DNA of 64,000 nt from Candidatus Protochlamydia amoebophila UWE25 (GCF_000011565.2 NC_005861.2:1674001-1738000), one strand, 5' to 3'; positions 9,126 to 18,180 are shown, counted from the first letter of the stretch. Notes: a model not told the origin generated them from the letters alone. Translations and numbers: made by a program.

Positions 9126-11375
9126 ATGGGAAATACTATTTCTGATGGCAATAACTATCAATCTGCTGATTATACATTTCAATCTCCCTCTAATACAGGT
9201 ACAGAAACATCAAATTCTGTTCAATTCAAATTTGTTCTCACTGACGATACAATTGCGTCTGCAGATTTCTTTTCAACTATTCAATTTTTTGTACCGACTA
9301 CTTACACTGCTGATGCTTCTGTTCCCACACTTGCTTCTCCCGAAACCGAAGAAATCGGTGAACAGCTCCCTTACGGAACAACAGAACAAGGGATGATTAA
9401 AAAGTTTTTTTCAGATCAAGTAATCTCTGCTTTAAAGGGGCAAGGGTTAACTCCTGAAGAAGCTGAGACTGTTTACGAAGCAATTATGAGTGGAACAGTT
9501 CCTGCTGATCCAAACCTTGCAGAAATTGCAAAAAAAATTAGCAAAAATGTCACTGCAAAAACAATTACCGAAGGTAATTTACCTGCTTCTTGGACTTTAA
9601 CCTCCACAGACGCTAAAGACTGGACTCCTTTACCCATTCTTCCTTATGGATCAGATCAGCAAGCTCAAGTTAATGAATATTATGACCAAACTGTTTTAAA
9701 TAAAGTGACAACATATTTAGAAGAACATGCCCTAGAACTAGATCCTGATCAAGCCATGAATTTAATGAAAGCTGTTCAAACAGGAGAAGTATCTTCTGAT
9801 ATTGCAGACATATACATTCAATTAACCGCTGAAGCAAGAGTAGAAACACAAAAAGCTTTTGGATTACCAAATAGTTGGTTTAAAGGCACAACTACTGTAG
9901 ATGATTGGAAACCTATAAATGTAGGCCTAATCACTCCTGCCAAAGTTGCTAATGCTCGTTTAGAAGGATTACTTGGAAATGCTGAAGCCATATTCACAGA
10001 CATCTCCGCCGCAGCAAATGCGCTTTTAGATGGCCCTCCCCCTATTCCTGTGGATGATCCAAGAAGAGTTGCTTTAACAGAATTTTTAAAAATTATTGGT
10101 GATGCTATCAAAGATTTAAAAGCAACTCTTCGGGAGATTCAAGTTCACGATGCCGAAAAATCAAAAGAAAATGCAAAAGCCAAATTTGGTGAGTTAGCTG
10201 ACAGACGCCTTCGAGCGCAAGAGCAAGCAGAAAAAATGGAAAAAATGCTGAAGAAGCAAAAACAAATGAAATCGATGGGCCTTGCGATGAAAATTATTGG
10301 GCCTATTATTGCTGCTTTATCAACGATTATAGGAACTCTTATTGCCATTGCTTCTTTAGGAACAGCAACAGCTGCATCAGTTGCTATAATCGCAGCTGGA
10401 GTTGCAGTAGGTATCGCAATGACAGCCTATTCAATCGCAGATTCTGTAACTGGCGTCACTCAAAAAATTATCACAGCCTTTAAAGATGCCTTGGATAAAC
10501 TGATGCCTGATTCACCGGATTGGGTTAAATCTCTTGTTAAAGCTTTAATTGTCGCTGCTGTTGTAGCCGTTTTAGCTGTCATTATTGTTCTTGCTATGGC
10601 TTCAGGTAGTGGAGCTGGAGCAGCAACTAACGCGGCATCTCAAGCTGTCCAACAAACCATTCGCATAGCAGTTACCGAAGCTATTAAGCAAATGGCTCTT
10701 CAGGCAATGATCATGGCTATTATGAGCAGTAATGCTTTACCAGAGCTAGTTGGAGGCATTTTAAAAGCTTCTGGAGTAGACAAAAAAACTCAACAAATTG
10801 TTGAGATGGTTGTCATGGCTATCACTCTTATTGCGTGTGTCATCGCTATGGCAAAAGTCGGGGGCGCAAAATCGGGCGGGACTGAGCAAAAAGCTGCTGA
10901 TGCCGCAGAAGAAGCCACAAAAGAAGCTGCCAAAACTGTGACTCAACGAGCCTCAGACGCTTTAAAAGATTTTAAATCGCAATTAGATAACGTAAAAGAA
11001 TCCATAAAAAAACTTCCAGAAACTATGCAACAAGAATTTAAATCAATGATGCAAGGATTTAAAAACCTTGATAAATGGGACGTTTTAAACGCTGTTGCGC
11101 AATCTGCTCCATTAGCTGTTCAAATGACTGGAGGAGCTATAACTGGGTCTATGCAACTTAAAGTCAGCCGTTTATTAAAAGAAGTGGGTGAAATAAAATC
11201 TGCGGAAGAGGAACTTGAAGGGTTAATTCAAGCTTTAGAAAAACTTTTAAAAAATATTCAGCAAGGAATGAATAATCGAGATGACTTTATTGCTCAGCTA
11301 CAGCAAATGTACACAAGCATTTATGATGCCGCTGCAAAAACTCAAAATCAAATGTTCAATGCCCTTCAGGGATAA
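9126..11375 (+). CDS. sctE: major T3SS translocator, YopB/CopB (SctE) type
   Basis: A 749-residue protein. Translocators of this class insert into the host membrane to make the T3SS pore. Residues ~340-385 are a Lys/Glu-rich coiled coil (KAKFGELADRRLRAQEQAEK). This is followed by several hydrophobic segments at ~388-430 (IIGPIIAALSTIIGTLIAIA and an Ala-rich helix), ~470-500 (VKALIVAAVVAVLAVIIVLA), ~525-545 and ~555-575. The C-terminal ~170 residues are amphipathic, with a terminal coiled coil. The repeated pattern AEE...(A/I)...SG.VP.DP in the N-terminal half appears twice (about residues 85-150 and 180-240), suggesting an internal duplication. It is longer than Chlamydia CopB. It is flanked by two LcrH-type chaperones, which supports the assignment. 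Confidence 0.75.
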   Translation: MGNTISDGNNYQSADYTFQSPSNTGTETSNSVQFKFVLTDDTIASADFFSTIQFFVPTTYTADASVPTLASPETEEIGEQLPYGTTEQGMIKKFFSDQVISALKGQGLTPEEAETVYEAIMSGTVPADPNLAEIAKKISKNVTAKTITEGNLPASWTLTSTDAKDWTPLPILPYGSDQQAQVNEYYDQTVLNKVTTYLEEHALELDPDQAMNLMKAVQTGEVSSDIADIYIQLTAEARVETQKAFGLPNSWFKGTTTVDDWKPINVGLITPAKVANARLEGLLGNAEAIFTDISAAANALLDGPPPIPVDDPRRVALTEFLKIIGDAIKDLKATLREIQVHDAEKSKENAKAKFGELADRRLRAQEQAEKMEKMLKKQKQMKSMGLAMKIIGPIIAALSTIIGTLIAIASLGTATAASVAIIAAGVAVGIAMTAYSIADSVTGVTQKIITAFKDALDKLMPDSPDWVKSLVKALIVAAVVAVLAVIIVLAMASGSGAGAATNAASQAVQQTIRIAVTEAIKQMALQAMIMAIMSSNALPELVGGILKASGVDKKTQQIVEMVVMAITLIACVIAMAKVGGAKSGGTEQKAADAAEEATKEAAKTVTQRASDALKDFKSQLDNVKESIKKLPETMQQEFKSMMQGFKNLDKWDVLNAVAQSAPLAVQMTGGAITGSMQLKVSRLLKEVGEIKSAEEELEGLIQALEKLLKNIQQGMNNRDDFIAQLQQMYTSIYDAAAKTQNQMFNALQG

Positions 11376-11387
11376 GGAGAAAAAATT

Positions 11388-11981
11388 ATGACAATTTCAC
11401 AAGATCAAATTCGTGAAGCTATTGAAAAAGCTGACATCAATCTGTCTCCTAATATGCAGAAAAAAACAGAAGAAGCCATCGGAAAAATTTTAGGAGGGAA
11501 TATCCCTCCTAAAGAAGCTTTAGGATTCGATGAAAATGCGATGAATCAAATTTATCGTCATGGTTTCAATGAATTTCAATCAGGGCGCTATGATGAAGCA
11601 TTAAAAATTTTTACATTTCTTAGACAAATAGATGTTGGAAATTTTGACTATACCTTTGCTATTGCAGCTTGCCACCAATTTAAACAAGAATACTCGGAAG
11701 CAGCAGCCAATTACATTATTTGCACTTACATCGATCGATTAAATCCTGTTCCCCACTTTCATCTTTACGATTGTTTTGTCAAATTAAACTTTCCTATGTC
11801 TGCTTTAAAAGCCATCAAAGAGACAATAGCTTTAGCCGAGTTAAATCCTAGAGATAGCGAATTAAAAGAAAGAGCTTTATTAGAGTACAAATCTTTCAAA
11901 AAAGGTCTAAAAAAATATTTAAAAGAAAATTTTGACAAAGAGAATTTAGACAAGGATTTCGTTGATATAGAGGGAGATTAA
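11388..11981 (+). CDS. LcrH/SycD-family T3SS translocator chaperone (copy 2)
   Basis: A 197-residue paralogue of the chaperone at 8435: GNIPPKEALGFDENAMNQIYRHGFNEF corresponds to its MTPKDAMGV region, and three TPR-like repeats follow, with PHFHLYDCFVKL matching the SycD consensus. It starts 12 bp after the translocator gene with AAGGAGA upstream, and the next gene begins 2 bp after its stop, so it is translated within one operon. The C-terminal tail is a short charged extension (KKYLKENFDKENLDK). Chlamydia also has two such chaperones (Scc2 and Scc3), but in separate translocon loci; here both lie around one translocator gene, so each may serve a different pore subunit. Confidence 0.85.
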   Translation: MTISQDQIREAIEKADINLSPNMQKKTEEAIGKILGGNIPPKEALGFDENAMNQIYRHGFNEFQSGRYDEALKIFTFLRQIDVGNFDYTFAIAACHQFKQEYSEAAANYIICTYIDRLNPVPHFHLYDCFVKLNFPMSALKAIKETIALAELNPRDSELKERALLEYKSFKKGLKKYLKENFDKENLDKDFVDIEGD

Positions 11982-11983
11982 TT

Positions 11984-12658
11984 ATGAATAATCCTTCAGT
12001 AGGATATGGATTTTCTAATAGTCCAACATCGCCCGATTATAATGATTTAAACGCGCTTTCGAAATCTCAAACCCTCACTAATTCAAAAATGAAACAAGGC
12101 GCTCCAACTAATCCTGGAGTAATCTTAACAGAAGATAGTTTAGAAGTACCCCTAGAAGTGGCTTTTGGTATCAATATTGATCGAGCAAGTGCTGGAAGAC
12201 CTTCTCTTTCTCCATTATTTCGTTCTCGATTTGCCGACGAAAATAATCAAACAGAGAATTTAGCTTTAAACTATTACCAAAGTCGATTCGAAGGCTTACC
12301 CTTTGAGCTACAGGCCAGGCTAACTCTCGATAAACAAAAGGAGTTTGAAGATCGCGATCCGGATCTATTAGCTTTAGACGCTAGTTTAAAATTTGATGCT
12401 CAGCTACTTGCTTTTAGGGACTCTTTTTCAGTTTCTAAAACAAATGAATCCATACAGATAGCAGCCCAGCAATATTTAGGGCTACCAGACGCTATCGGAC
12501 AAGAAATGATAAAAACTAGTGGTGCCATCACCAATTTTTTAGATGACCATTTAAGTCAGATTGGACCTAACGACCCTGATTATGACCGTTTATTAACTGT
12601 TTCAAATCTTATAAAGGAGACCACATACTTGCTCAAGCTTAAAGACATGTTTGATTAG
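11984..12658 (+). CDS. T3SS-linked hypothetical protein
   Basis: A 224-residue protein I do not recognise, starting 2 bp after the chaperone stop with GGGAGA upstream, so probably translationally coupled. The N-terminal ~50 residues are Ser/Asn/Pro-rich and look unstructured, as in T3SS secretion signals. Residues ~70-224 are predicted helical and charged with no membrane segment (for example FELQARLTLDKQKEFEDRDPDLLALD). Its position between a class II chaperone and the CopD-like gene matches a small translocon accessory protein, comparable in place (not demonstrated in sequence) to CT577 of Chlamydia. Confidence 0.5.
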   Translation: MNNPSVGYGFSNSPTSPDYNDLNALSKSQTLTNSKMKQGAPTNPGVILTEDSLEVPLEVAFGINIDRASAGRPSLSPLFRSRFADENNQTENLALNYYQSRFEGLPFELQARLTLDKQKEFEDRDPDLLALDASLKFDAQLLAFRDSFSVSKTNESIQIAAQQYLGLPDAIGQEMIKTSGAITNFLDDHLSQIGPNDPDYDRLLTVSNLIKETTYLLKLKDMFD

Positions 12659-12679
12659 ATCAAGTTTGGAGTTATTAAG

Positions 12680-13639
12680 ATGCCGCAGATGGATGCAAAC
12701 CAATACAAAGAAATATTAAAAAGATTAGGCAAACAATTATCTTTAAATGAAAAGATACTTGCAGATCATCCTTCAGTGGGAAACCGTTTAATAATTCTAC
12801 AGACATTTTTACATCATCTTGAAAGACAAACTGATTGGTCAAGAGAGGGGCCCTTATCACGATTTAGTCAAACGTTTGAATTAGCGTTAATTGGGAATAA
12901 AACAGGCAATTCTCAAGCAGGTTTTATAGGCCCTGCCTTAGAAAAATTAGAATATGGAATGGAAGTTTTAATTGAAAAGATTTTGAAACCTACTGATAAA
13001 AATCTTTGTCCTTTGCTATTGCATTTTTCTCAAGTCATGACTTGGGCAATGATTTTTGTTTCCTCTCAAACTTTAGGAAATTGGAAGGAGCTATTTCCTT
13101 TAAATGATTTCACCACAGCTAAGGAGGGGGGCGAACTTTTAAGGGAACTGGGAATTACTTTTATCCTTGGATCCAAAGCAATTCCATCTTTCTATGCAGA
13201 ACTTGGCGATCATTTAAATTTAGATGACCAAGCTCAAAGGCATTTAAGTGATATTGGACTTTGTCATTTTCTCATCTTATTGTTCATCGTGAAGGATGTT
13301 CTGGAACTTCATGACGATTTTTTGTTTATTATTCAAAGATTTATGAAGCCTAGTTTAAAAAATATGGAAACATTAATAAATCAAAATCCCCATCCAACTC
13401 CTGAAGAGCAAAAGATACTAGTGGCTTTAAGTTTTTTAATAAACAGCATTGATTTGCAAGATATACAATCTTTTAAACAGGCTTTAAAAACTAGTTTTGA
13501 AGATTTTGAAATTTCACATGAACAGTTAAAAACTGACATGCAGGTATTAATCACAGTCTGTAAACAATTAAATGAGAGTTTAAAAAATATTTTTTATCAA
13601 TCAGATTTAACGATGACAAGCATGACACAATCGGCATAA
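12680..13639 (+). CDS. T3SS-linked hypothetical helical protein
   Basis: A 319-residue, mostly helical protein without a signal peptide. ATG 12680 has GGAG 9 nt upstream; ATG 12689 is an alternative. Segments such as LCPLLLHFSQVMTWAMIFVSS (~115-135) and CHFLILLFIVKDVLEL (~193-210) are hydrophobic but broken by polar residues, so I treat them as buried helices rather than certain membrane spans. No family is recognised. It lies 21 bp after the previous gene and 31 bp before the CopD-like gene in the same apparent operon, which supports co-expression with the translocon. Confidence 0.5.
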   Translation: MPQMDANQYKEILKRLGKQLSLNEKILADHPSVGNRLIILQTFLHHLERQTDWSREGPLSRFSQTFELALIGNKTGNSQAGFIGPALEKLEYGMEVLIEKILKPTDKNLCPLLLHFSQVMTWAMIFVSSQTLGNWKELFPLNDFTTAKEGGELLRELGITFILGSKAIPSFYAELGDHLNLDDQAQRHLSDIGLCHFLILLFIVKDVLELHDDFLFIIQRFMKPSLKNMETLINQNPHPTPEEQKILVALSFLINSIDLQDIQSFKQALKTSFEDFEISHEQLKTDMQVLITVCKQLNESLKNIFYQSDLTMTSMTQSA

Positions 13640-13670
13640 ATAAGAGTTGTCGTTTATAAAGGAGATAATT

Positions 13671-14753
13671 ATGGCAGAAATTGATAGTAATCTTAATAGA
13701 AGTCCTTTTGTTATGGAAAATCTTGGTATCGACCCAAGCAATCTAACAACTCAAGATACTAATATCCAAAAAGATAAGGGTACACTGGATACTACAGAAA
13801 GAAGTGATTTTAACATAAGTCAGAATTTACGCACAACAGGCGATCCTTCAGTCCCTGTGTTGACAATGACTTTTAATACTAGTGTGGATGGAAATTTAAA
13901 ATCTAATCCATTTTTTAATCCCTCTTTTTTGGCTAGTTTTCAATCCATCATGGATGAATTATTGAATCTCCAGCGCGACACCCATTATCTGGAAGCTCAA
14001 GTTGAGCTTAAACAACGCGAATTGATTATTACCATTAGCACAACACAATCCGAATTGACCAAAGCGCTTTATGATTCTAGAGCCGAAGAAAAAATGATTG
14101 AAGCGATTACTTCATTCGTGCAAGCGGGAATTGCAGGCCTTTCACTAGCTCAAACATGGGCAAACACGGGAATTGCGAGAGGAAATGCGCAAAAAACAGT
14201 CGATAACAATATTAGTCATGAACGAAGCTTAATGAAATCCGCAGAGGACAAAAAAGCAGCACTTGCTACTGAAAAGGCCGGCATTGAAAATAGGCCTTTA
14301 GTTGGAACAGATCCAAATAATATGACCCCTCGTCCCTATACTAATGCAGAAAAAACTCGATTAAAAGAAATTGAAAAAGAAAATGCAGCATTAGACAAGA
14401 AAATTACCAAACACCAAGAAAATATTCAAGAATTTGAAAAACCTGGTTACTTTAGGCAAGTTCTTGAAAGTGAAAGACAAATCTTGAACACGCAAACTCA
14501 ATTTAAAAATGAAATTTTGAAAAACGTTGTGAATGGGATTAGTCAATCCCTGCAAGCCGGCCTTATTAGCGAACAAGGAGCTATCGACTCCTTAAAAACT
14601 ATGAATGACGGCTATTTAGATGTGCTGCGAAAATATGCTGATTCAACAGCTAAATCAAGAGATGAAGCAAAAGCTGATTTTGACAAAACCCTAGATTTTG
14701 TGAATAAAATTGTAGATTCAGTATTTAAGGCTCACTCTTTAGGCCCTGCTTAA
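13671..14753 (+). CDS. candidate minor T3SS translocator, YopD/CopD (SctB) type
   Basis: A 360-residue protein. ATG 13671 has AAAGGAGA 6 nt upstream; the TTG at 13647 is rejected. It has one moderately hydrophobic segment at ~143-167 (AITSFVQAGIAGLSLAQTWA), preceded by a coiled-coil-like region (~95-140) and followed by long charged helices (~170-290) and a C-terminal amphipathic helix. A single weak membrane helix within coiled coils is the architecture of the minor translocator class (YopD, CopD). It is the last gene before a strong terminator. The assignment comes from architecture and position; sequence similarity to CopD was not tested. Confidence 0.5.
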   Translation: MAEIDSNLNRSPFVMENLGIDPSNLTTQDTNIQKDKGTLDTTERSDFNISQNLRTTGDPSVPVLTMTFNTSVDGNLKSNPFFNPSFLASFQSIMDELLNLQRDTHYLEAQVELKQRELIITISTTQSELTKALYDSRAEEKMIEAITSFVQAGIAGLSLAQTWANTGIARGNAQKTVDNNISHERSLMKSAEDKKAALATEKAGIENRPLVGTDPNNMTPRPYTNAEKTRLKEIEKENAALDKKITKHQENIQEFEKPGYFRQVLESERQILNTQTQFKNEILKNVVNGISQSLQAGLISEQGAIDSLKTMNDGYLDVLRKYADSTAKSRDEAKADFDKTLDFVNKIVDSVFKAHSLGPA

Positions 14754-14759
14754 AAATTG

Positions 14760-14811
14760 CCCTGTATTTAAACAAGTTAGTTAAGCTAAACTTTTTAAAT
14801 ACAGGGTTTTT
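14760..14811 (+). terminator. Rho-independent terminator of the translocon block
   Basis: A perfect 13-bp inverted repeat (14760-14772 and 14794-14806, arm CCCTGTATTTAAA) encloses a 21-nt loop and is followed directly by TTTTT (14807-14811). It starts 7 bp after the stop of the CopD-like gene, so it separates the translocon block from the core T3SS operon. Confidence 0.85.
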
Positions 14812-14953
14812 CGCGCAAATCAAATTTGGGCTTAACAATATATTTATTTATTGCATAAGATGAGCAGACGTAGATAAGCCATTGTAAAATGGGACTTTGT
14901 CGATAAAAAGCCGAGCAAGGCTTATTGAGAGACCTTTTGCCTGTCCAATTTTC

Positions 14954-14973
14954 TAGACTTTCTAGTCTATAAT
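14954..14973 (+). promoter_or_regulatory. candidate promoter and inverted repeat ahead of the T3SS core operon
   Basis: A consensus -10 hexamer TATAAT lies at 14968-14973, 30 bp before the scc4-like start. An inverted repeat (TAGACT at 14954-14959, AGTCTA at 14964-14969) overlaps its upstream edge and could be an operator. No good -35 lies at the standard distance; TTGCCT (14937-14942) is 25 bp away. The region 14812-14953 contains no gene. Confidence 0.4.
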
Positions 14974-15002
14974 ATCATTTACCGATGTCTTAGGAAAAAC
15001 TT

Positions 15003-15389
15003 ATGTTAGACTCTTTTGTGCATCAGTTAGCTCGTGAACTTGAAATGGAAGATTTAATTATTTCTCCAGAGCCTAATTATTTTACTATCCCTTTTGCAGA
15101 TGATATTCAGGTTGATATGACGCAGTTTCACCAAAGTTATTTATTAAAAGGAAATATTGGAGCTTGTCCGAAAAACAATCTGGATCAATATTTCCTCAAA
15201 TTGATGGAAGCAAATTTATTTGGTCGCGGCACGAGAGGGACAGGAATAGGTTTGAACAAAGAAGAGAATTTATTGACGCTTTCACTTGAGCTAGATTACA
15301 ATATTTCTTATAAAAATTTTAGAGAACGATTGGAAGATTTCATAAGTATTTTGGATTTCTGGCGAAAAGAAGCGTTAAAACATCAATAG
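15003..15389 (+). CDS. scc4: class I T3SS chaperone, Scc4-like (CT663 position)
   Basis: A 128-residue acidic protein with the size and layout of CesT/SycE-type class I chaperones: an N-terminal helix (LDSFVHQLARELEME), a beta-hairpin (YFTIPFADDIQVDM), a central helix (NNLDQYFLKLMEANLFG), strands (GIGLNKEENLLTLSLELD) and a C-terminal helix (FRERLEDFISILDFWRKEAL). MEANLF followed by a strand pair is the family hallmark. It is directly upstream of sctD, exactly where Chlamydia carries CT663 (Scc4). Chlamydial Scc4 acts with Scc1 as chaperone of the gatekeeper CopN and also binds RNA polymerase; whether the second role holds here cannot be seen. Confidence 0.75.
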   Translation: MLDSFVHQLARELEMEDLIISPEPNYFTIPFADDIQVDMTQFHQSYLLKGNIGACPKNNLDQYFLKLMEANLFGRGTRGTGIGLNKEENLLTLSLELDYNISYKNFRERLEDFISILDFWRKEALKHQ

Positions 15390-15453
15390 ATTCTTTCTTA
15401 TCACTGTGATAAGCTGACTTAAAAATACTTTTCTTTAACTCAATGGGTAAATT

Positions 15454-17316
15454 ATGGTAGCGCGACTAGTTGTAGAAGAAGGTGACTTGAAAGGATTAGT
15501 TCTGTCCTTAGAAAATGGCGAGAGCTGGATTATTGGGAGAGATCCTGATGCTTGCCAGCTCGTTATCGAAGATCCGTTAACTTCGCGTACCCATCTTGTA
15601 GCAAGACGAACAGCTGAAGGTATTTCCGTTGAAAATTTAAGCCTCACAAATCCTATCCAAATTAATGAAGAAGAAATTGGTGAACAAGCACGCCTCCTTC
15701 AACAAGGAGATACACTCAAAATTGGTAATCAAATTTTTCGTTATTATGCAGACCTCACAGCCCACGTACTAGATGAAAGTTTCCCCTCAGAAATTTCTTC
15801 GAATGGAGAAGAACAACCTCTACCTATAGAAATTGAAGATCGCCCCAACCCAGCTTCTTCTCAATCCTTGTTTGAAAATGAAGGGGAAATTGATACGATT
15901 TTTGACGAAGATGATAATTTTTCAAATTTAGCAGAAATTAATTTTGGAATTGCAGAAACAGGGCGCTGGCTTCTTAAGGTAATCGGTGGGCCAAATAATG
16001 GCGCTGAATTTTATATGCAAGCAGGTCATAGTTATATTCTTGGAACTGATCCTCATACATGTGATATTGTCTTTCATGATACAAGTGTCTCTCGTCAACA
16101 CGCCAAAATTGCGGTTTCGTTAGAAGATACCTTGACAATTGAAGATTTGAAAAGTCGCAATGGCGTTTTAGTTAGTGGTTCACCATTAGAGATTAAACAA
16201 AATCTTTCTCCTAGTGTAATTGTTACTTTAGGTACAACTTCTTTTGTTGTTTATGATCGAGAAGGAGAAATGCAGACAATTATTTCCCCTCTTCTCCCCT
16301 CTATTGTTAAAGTTTTACAAAATGAAGAAGAAGTAGCCAAGCCGAAAGAAGAGACTACAATTCATGTTTCTGAAGAAATGATTCCTCCCCCAATCACCCC
16401 TGAAACAACAATATCACAATTTGGGCCTTATGTTTTGCTAGCTATTATATCAGGTCTCTTCTTATTGACAGGGATGGGAATATATTTTCTATTTAAAAGC
16501 GAACCAGTGGTTGTCAATACGCAAGAAAATGCATCTGAACTAGTCCAACAAGCAATTGCCCCCTTTCCGGCCGTTCGCTACTCATTTAACAAAAACGCAG
16601 GAAATCTTCTGTTATTAGGACACGTTAGTAATTCTGCAGATAAAAACCAGCTGATGTATAATCTGCAAGGACTAAAATTTATTAAACATATTGATGACAA
16701 TGGCATTATTATTGATGAATATGTTTGGAGAGAAATTAATTCGATATTATCTAAAGATCCCTCTTGGAGAGGGATTACTGTTCATTCCCCTGAAGCTGGG
16801 CAATTTATTCTATCCGGTTATTTAGAAACTCGTAAACAAGCTGAGAAGCTCTCCGACTATATTAGCGTTAATTTTCCTTACTTAGATCTACTCAAGAAAC
16901 AGGTCATTGTAGAAGAAGATGTGATTGGACAAATTAATGTTTGGTTGCAAACTTATAATCTTCGCGGTGTAACGGTTAAAATGGGAAATGGTGGAGAAAT
17001 TACTTTATCAGGAAATGCCCCTTCTGATAAAGCAGGAGAAATAACTCATTTGATTTCTAAAATTAAAGGCCTTCCAGGAGTAAGAATCGTTAATAACTAT
17101 ATCAAAGCGGATGCTCCAGAAATGGGTATTATTAATCTTTCTGATAGATATGAAGTGACAGGGCAATCTAAAATTGGAAATCGTTATACCATTGTCATTA
17201 ATGGACGTATTTTATCTCAAGGAGATAATTTAGACAGTATGACAATTACTTCTATCAAAGAAAAAGTTATTTTTTTAGAAAAAGATGGAACGAAATACAG
17301 AATTGATTATAAGTAG
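15454..17316 (+). CDS. sctD: T3SS inner-membrane ring protein SctD (CdsD), double FHA
   Basis: A 620-residue homologue of chlamydial CdsD (CT664). An N-terminal FHA domain (~15-100; IIGRDPDACQLVI, SRTHLVA) is followed by an acidic linker and a second FHA domain (~170-265) with intact signature residues (LGTDPHTCDIVF, SRQHAKI, SRNGVLV). One transmembrane helix lies at ~325-347 (VLLAIISGLFLLTGMGIYFL). Residues ~355-600 form the periplasmic part with BON/ring-building-like repeats. Two FHA domains are a chlamydial feature; most SctD proteins have a single degenerate one. The retained R/S/N residues in FHA2 suggest phosphothreonine binding, and the Ser/Thr kinase gene at the end of the locus is an obvious candidate partner. 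Confidence 0.9.
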   Translation: MVARLVVEEGDLKGLVLSLENGESWIIGRDPDACQLVIEDPLTSRTHLVARRTAEGISVENLSLTNPIQINEEEIGEQARLLQQGDTLKIGNQIFRYYADLTAHVLDESFPSEISSNGEEQPLPIEIEDRPNPASSQSLFENEGEIDTIFDEDDNFSNLAEINFGIAETGRWLLKVIGGPNNGAEFYMQAGHSYILGTDPHTCDIVFHDTSVSRQHAKIAVSLEDTLTIEDLKSRNGVLVSGSPLEIKQNLSPSVIVTLGTTSFVVYDREGEMQTIISPLLPSIVKVLQNEEEVAKPKEETTIHVSEEMIPPPITPETTISQFGPYVLLAIISGLFLLTGMGIYFLFKSEPVVVNTQENASELVQQAIAPFPAVRYSFNKNAGNLLLLGHVSNSADKNQLMYNLQGLKFIKHIDDNGIIIDEYVWREINSILSKDPSWRGITVHSPEAGQFILSGYLETRKQAEKLSDYISVNFPYLDLLKKQVIVEEDVIGQINVWLQTYNLRGVTVKMGNGGEITLSGNAPSDKAGEITHLISKIKGLPGVRIVNNYIKADAPEMGIINLSDRYEVTGQSKIGNRYTIVINGRILSQGDNLDSMTITSIKEKVIFLEKDGTKYRIDYK

Positions 17317-17362
17317 ATTTGTTACAAAAGTAAAAATTTAGAGCCCAACTTATGAGGTCAAA

Positions 17363-17605
17363 ATGTTTGGTTTAGAAGATCAAAAAAAGAAAAAAACTTC
17401 AGAAGAATTTGTTTTTGAGCTAGAGAAAGATTTAAAGAATCTAAAAAAAAATAAAGAAATTCGACAGCAAGTGGAAGAAAGAATTCAAAAAATTAAAGAA
17501 GCTTTAAGATCCGGCGAAAATCAAGAAGAATTTGACCGCTTTGGATTACTTCTCCATGGATATACTTCATTGCTGAAAGTAATTTCTCGCTTTAATCCTA
17601 AATAA
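17363..17605 (+). CDS. cdsE: T3SS needle co-chaperone CdsE-like
   Basis: An 80-residue, highly charged helical protein (KKKKTSEEFVFELEKDLKNLKK; RQQVEERIQKIKEALRSGEN). Size, charge and position directly after sctD match CdsE (CT665), the PscE-like half of the heterodimeric chaperone that holds the needle subunit SctF in the cytoplasm. The C-terminal GLLLHGYTSLLKVISRF helix could be the contact face. Its expected partner, the TPR protein CdsG, is the next gene. In Chlamydia the needle gene lies between the two; here it has moved downstream of a glycosyltransferase gene. Confidence 0.7.
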   Translation: MFGLEDQKKKKTSEEFVFELEKDLKNLKKNKEIRQQVEERIQKIKEALRSGENQEEFDRFGLLLHGYTSLLKVISRFNPK

Positions 17606-17695
17606 GTATAGGTATAAAGTTTGTTGATTGGTGTTATGATCTAGTTTAAAGATATTATTAGAGTTTATCATAGACGGAAACAAAAGGACTTGATG

Positions 17696-18157
17696 ATGGA
17701 TCCAGAAAAAATAAATGCATTTAAAGATGATTTTGCTTTACTAATCGAAGCAGGTTTTTTGGCCGTAAAACAATTAGATGAAACAAGTTCAACTCGCATT
17801 TTTCATGCTGCTCAAGCTTTAAGCCCTCATAACACAGCTCCTCAAATTGGTTTGGGATACATTGCCTTAAACAAGCTTGAGTTAAAAGAAGCAACGCGTA
17901 TCTTTGAAGGCATTATAGCTGCAGAACCTGATAATTATCTCGCTCAAACATTTTTAGGAATGTGTTTTCTTTTAAATAAAACAAAGAGAAAAAAAGGGGA
18001 AAAACTGATCAATGAAGCCATTGAGAAAACAACTGATTCTACGATTAAAAATTTAGGAGCAATTTCACTCGAATGGGCAGAAAAAGATTTATCTAAAGTT
18101 TCAAAAGCTCCCTTCTTCACCAAACAAAATCAAGAAAAAAATGAAAGCGAAGAATAA
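17696..18157 (+). CDS. cdsG: TPR needle chaperone, CdsG/PscG-like
   Basis: A ~153-residue protein; AAGGA at 17684-17688 gives 7-nt spacing to ATG 17696, with ATG 17693 as an alternative. It has two to three TPR-like units (AFKDDFALLIEAGFLAVKQLD; PQIGLGYIALNKLELKEATRIFEGII; AQTFLGMCFLLNKTKRKKGEKLI). PscG/YscG-family proteins are small TPR proteins that pair with PscE-type proteins to chaperone the needle subunit, and this gene follows the CdsE-like gene. The Lys/Glu-rich tail (~140-153) looks unstructured. Length is close to CT667 of Chlamydia. A generic TPR chaperone cannot be excluded. Confidence 0.6.
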   Translation: MDPEKINAFKDDFALLIEAGFLAVKQLDETSSTRIFHAAQALSPHNTAPQIGLGYIALNKLELKEATRIFEGIIAAEPDNYLAQTFLGMCFLLNKTKRKKGEKLINEAIEKTTDSTIKNLGAISLEWAEKDLSKVSKAPFFTKQNQEKNESEE

Positions 18158-18180
18158 GGTCTTTTTTGGGTTATAGTGAA

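Noticed and set aside
14812..15002. Small RNA with the AAGCC...GGCTT stem near 14910-14930
   Set aside because: The 5-bp stem lacks a T-run and no matching promoter was found upstream.
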